Both the position numbers and the translations under genes were made by a program. Positions 5,702-7,868 of a stretch of DNA of 7,868 nt are shown here, piece by piece; positions within the stretch are counted from its first letter, which is position 1, and every line of letters starts with the position of its first letter. The notes below the pieces were generated by a model. The model searched no databases and was not told the origin of the DNA. It was given only the letters and a program-made list of their open reading frames with translations. Where the stretch lies: assembly GCA_027457005.1 (NCBI GenBank), contig DAIDTV010000071.1, positions 1-7,868 on the forward strand, in the 5' to 3' direction. Source of the DNA: Chloroflexota bacterium. Its GTDB lineage: Bacteria > Chloroflexota > Limnocylindria > Limnocylindrales > CSP1-4.

Positions 5702-6715
5702 TCAGCCTCGGGCGCGCGGCTGGGGGCCGATCCCCAGCGGGTCCGCCCCGGCGCGCGGCTGCCGCCCGCGCCCCAGCGGGTCCGTGCCGGCGCGCGGCTG
5801 GCGGCCGAGTTCCGCGGCGAGCCGTGCCGCCCACCCGGCCCGGGTCGCGACCTGCCTCCTGGGCGTCTCGTGAAGCTGCTCCATCAGTTGCAGGGCGGCC
5901 AGGAGATCCAGGCGCGCCACGGTTCCCGCATCGAGGCCCAGTCCGGCGGCCCGGAGGAACGCCGGACCGGCCGCCTCCCAGCGGTCGGGGTGGTGATGGC
6001 GCACGATGCAGCGCCACCAGGCCGCGTCGAACAGCGGGTGAGCGATCCGGGCCCGCTCGAAATCGAGCAGGGCGACGACCGCGCCATCGCGGACCAGCAC
6101 GTTCACGGGCGCGAAGTCGCCGTGCGCGAAGACCGGCGGCGCGTCACCCAGCTCGGCCGGCACGCGGACGAGCAGGCGCTCCATGGCCGCTGCGCCGGCA
6201 GCACCGAGGGTCGCCCCGCCGTCCGCCAGCCACCGGTGCGCCGCCGCAGCCAGTCGCTCGGGATCGCCCCACAGGGTCGAGAGCCGCAGGCCGCGCGTGG
6301 GCACCCGACGGAGGCCGGCCGCCAGCACGCCCATGCGCCGGCCCAGCAGCGCCGCCCCGTCGTCGTTGCTCAACCACTCCCGCCCGGACTCGCCGGGGAC
6401 GAAGCGGGTGACGAGGACCGGGTCCGGGGCGCCGGCGTCTCCGCCGAGCACCTCGGTCACGGGGATCCACGGCGCGACCGCGGGGAGCACCCGCGCCAGC
6501 CGAAGACGTCGCGACAGGCCACGCCGATCGCGCGGCCACTGGGCCACCACGCGGTCGCCGCGCCGCAGCGTCGCGATGCCGGTTTGGGTCCCGGTCTCCC
6601 AGGCCGGCGTGACGTCCCGGAGATCCACGACCCGTTCCCCCAGGAGTGCCTCGAGCGCGCGCCGCCGGTCCGGGACGGGCCGCCCGTCGACTTCGCTCGC
6701 GGCCCGGCGCGCCAC
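5702..6715 (-). CDS. APH-fold (aminoglycoside/choline kinase-like) phosphotransferase
   Basis: 337 residues, cytoplasmic, protein-kinase-like fold of the APH family, which phosphorylates small hydroxylated molecules (sugars, choline, homoserine, aminoglycosides). Seen: the catalytic loop HGDFAPVN at 198-205 (Asp200, Asn205) and the metal-binding LLDFE at 216-220 (Asp218), followed by RARIAHPLFDAAWWRC. The N-lobe (about 20-110) has VTRFVPGES at 102-110 as hinge. RVVAQWP (55-61) has Gln where the N-lobe lysine often lies, so ATP contact there is uncertain. The last 34 residues are a 13-residue tandem repeat outside the fold. The start is a GTG 12 nt after the TAG of the LarA-like gene and in the same frame; AGGCGG 8 nt upstream supports it. 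Nothing points to antibiotic resistance rather than a metabolic kinase. Confidence 0.8.
   Translation of the reverse strand: MARRAASEVDGRPVPDRRRALEALLGERVVDLRDVTPAWETGTQTGIATLRRGDRVVAQWPRDRRGLSRRLRLARVLPAVAPWIPVTEVLGGDAGAPDPVLVTRFVPGESGREWLSNDDGAALLGRRMGVLAAGLRRVPTRGLRLSTLWGDPERLAAAAHRWLADGGATLGAAGAAAMERLLVRVPAELGDAPPVFAHGDFAPVNVLVRDGAVVALLDFERARIAHPLFDAAWWRCIVRHHHPDRWEAAGPAFLRAAGLGLDAGTVARLDLLAALQLMEQLHETPRRQVATRAGWAARLAAELGRQPRAGTDPLGRGRQPRAGADPLGIGPQPRARG
5705..5806 (-). repeat. 39-bp tandem repeat at the 3' end of the APH-like gene
   Basis: Two full 39-bp units (5768-5806 and 5729-5767) and a 24-bp partial third (5705-5728) run up to the stop codon. They encode GRQPRAGTDPLGR, GRQPRAGADPLGI and GPQPRARG. 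The units differ at a few bases. The frame is kept, so copy number could vary without breaking the gene. Confidence 0.88.
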
Positions 6716-6727
6716 CCGGTACGCCGC

Positions 6728-7868
6728 CTACAGGCCGCCGTCGGCGAACATGCCCGCCGCGTCGAAGCGGATCGGGTGGGGCGGCTCGAGCAGCTCGCAC
6801 CGGCCACCCGCCAGGACCTCGGGGAGGGCCGGGGCACTCACGTAGAACTGCTCGAGATGCTTCGTGTCGCGGACGCGCACGATCGTCGCGTCCGGTGGGG
6901 CAACCCGCAGGCAGCAGGCCAGCGCCACCGCCATCGCCTCGCGATCGGTGTCGACCGTGAGCGCGACCCGGGCGCCCTCGGGGGTCTTGGCGGTGATGCA
7001 GTTCACGTAGGTCTTGCGGGCGTCCATCCGGCCGACCGCCCGGCGCAGCACCACGTCCGCCATGCCGATGCCCACCGCGTTCCCCTCGGTCTCCGGGGTC
7101 AGGTCCCGCACCACGATGCGCTGGATCGCCGGCGGCACCCCGGTCGGCCCGGTGTAGTAGCGGCCGACCACGTTGGAATCCATCCCCAGGCCGCTGATGT
7201 CCTTGCCGATGAAGTCGAGCACGAGCACGTCGATGGCGGCGAGGGGAAGGCGGGCCATGGCCTCGCGGGCCAGCACCAGCAGCTCCCGTTCGCGCGAGAG
7301 GATCCGCGCGGCCGGCACCGCCTCCACGTGGACCAGGCGGGCGTGGCCGTTCTCCACCAGGGCCAGGCCGAAGGGGATGGGAGCGTGGGCCAGGGTGAAC
7401 GCCGCGACCGCCGGGATCAGCTCGTGGAAGGTGGCGAACCCCTGGCGGTGGAACGTGTCGGCGCCCCTCTGCTTGCCGAGGCCGATCGCGATCATCTTGG
7501 AGAGGCCGCTCTCGATCTCGCCGGTGAAGTCGGTGTGGGGCTTGACCCGGTTGATCGGCACGATCAGGTCGGCCTCGTCGTGGGCGTGGCGGTCGAGGAA
7601 GACCGGGACGCCCGGGCGGACCTCGCCGAGCTCGACCGTCGCCATGTCCGAGCGGATCTCGCACCCCGCCGCCTCGGGCGTGATGCCGCAGGAGGCGAGC
7701 ACCTCGAGCTGGCCCTCCGCGGTCGCGCCGCCGTGGCTGCCCATGGCCGGCACGATGAACACCTCGGCGCCGGCCTCGCGCACCCGTTCCACGGTGGCGG
7801 CAACCACCCGGTCGATGCGGTCGATGCCGCGGCTGCCCACCGCCAGGCACACCCGCACGCCGGGCTGG
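6728..7868 (-). CDS. LarA-superfamily (lactate racemase-like, nickel-pincer isomerase) protein, 5' partial
   Basis: At least 379 residues are visible and the frame runs off the right edge. The first in-window start candidate (GTG 7858) sits in QPGVRVCLAVGSRGI, where relatives have an internal xPGxRVAVGVGSRGI, so some tens of N-terminal residues are outside. Positions counted from that valine: MGSHGGAT at 39-46, NRVKPHTDFTG at 103-113, SGLSKMIAIGLGKQRGA at 117-133, LDFIGKDISGLGMDSN at 214-229, ETEGNAVGIGMADV at 257-270. This pattern is what I recall for a branch of DUF2088/LarA proteins, whose founding member racemises lactate with a nickel-pincer nucleotide bound to a lysine; Lys121 or Lys129 could be the equivalent. 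Family members act on varied 2-hydroxyacids, so the substrate is open. No larB, larC or larE is in the window. TAG stop, 12 nt before the APH-like GTG, implies an operon. Confidence 0.78.
   Translation of the reverse strand, partial: QPGVRVCLAVGSRGIDRIDRVVAATVERVREAGAEVFIVPAMGSHGGATAEGQLEVLASCGITPEAAGCEIRSDMATVELGEVRPGVPVFLDRHAHDEADLIVPINRVKPHTDFTGEIESGLSKMIAIGLGKQRGADTFHRQGFATFHELIPAVAAFTLAHAPIPFGLALVENGHARLVHVEAVPAARILSRERELLVLAREAMARLPLAAIDVLVLDFIGKDISGLGMDSNVVGRYYTGPTGVPPAIQRIVVRDLTPETEGNAVGIGMADVVLRRAVGRMDARKTYVNCITAKTPEGARVALTVDTDREAMAVALACCLRVAPPDATIVRVRDTKHLEQFYVSAPALPEVLAGGRCELLEPPHPIRFDAAGMFADGGL

Noticed and set aside
4147..6411. 754-residue open frame on the plus strand
   Set aside because: It lies antisense across five well-supported minus-strand genes, is dominated by Arg/Pro/Ala/Gly, and shows no recognisable motif. 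Long antisense frames are expected at this GC content.
5702..6715. Antibiotic-resistance aminoglycoside kinase
   Set aside because: Only generic APH-fold motifs are seen, with no match to a known resistance enzyme and no mobile-element context.
6144..7850. 568-residue minus-strand frame overlapping the LarA-like and APH-like genes
   Set aside because: It is out of frame with both conserved proteins and is Pro/Arg/Gly low complexity; a frame shadow.

Overview
The window is very GC-rich (most third codon positions are G or C) and compact. All nine credible genes lie on the minus strand, so the window is best read from its right end to its left. Codon use, GTG starts, a GlpP-type antiterminator, an Aur1-like PAP2 membrane enzyme and a hemerythrin-like protein suggest a high-GC bacterium of the Chloroflexota or Actinomycetota type, possibly known only from metagenomes. 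That placement is inference; no rRNA or marker gene is present.

Layout in transcription order. (1) 7868-6728: a LarA-superfamily (nickel-pincer isomerase-like) protein, 5' end outside the window. (2) 6715-5702: an APH-fold phosphotransferase 12 nt downstream, ending in a 39-bp tandem repeat. (3) A 148-nt gap with two small hairpins. (4) 5553-5095: a hemerythrin HHE-like protein. (5) 5082-4468: a canonical GlpP-family protein. (6) 4460-3873: a second, diverged GlpP-like paralogue 7 nt later. (7) 3830-3795: a textbook intrinsic terminator. (8) 3756-2890: a soluble orphan histidine kinase without a recognisable sensor domain. (9) A 126-nt gap with a possible extended -10 promoter and an inverted repeat. 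(10) 2763-1474: an Aur1/PAP2_3 membrane enzyme. (11) 1477-491: methylthioadenosine phosphorylase, overlapping the PAP2 stop as GTGA. (12) 456 to the left edge: a single-domain rhodanese-type sulfurtransferase.

How they may work together. The terminator divides the window into an upstream group (LarA-like, APH-like, HHE, GlpP, GlpP-like) and a downstream group (kinase, PAP2, MTAP, rhodanese). MTAP and rhodanese share a sulfur/methionine-salvage theme. The PAP2 enzyme probably acts on a phospholipid or polyol-phosphate head group. GlpP proteins sense glycerol-3-phosphate and act at leader terminators in Firmicutes, so the tandem GlpP pair directly followed by a strong terminator and an orphan kinase is the most unusual arrangement here. 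No tRNA, rRNA, CRISPR array, insertion sequence or attachment site was seen.
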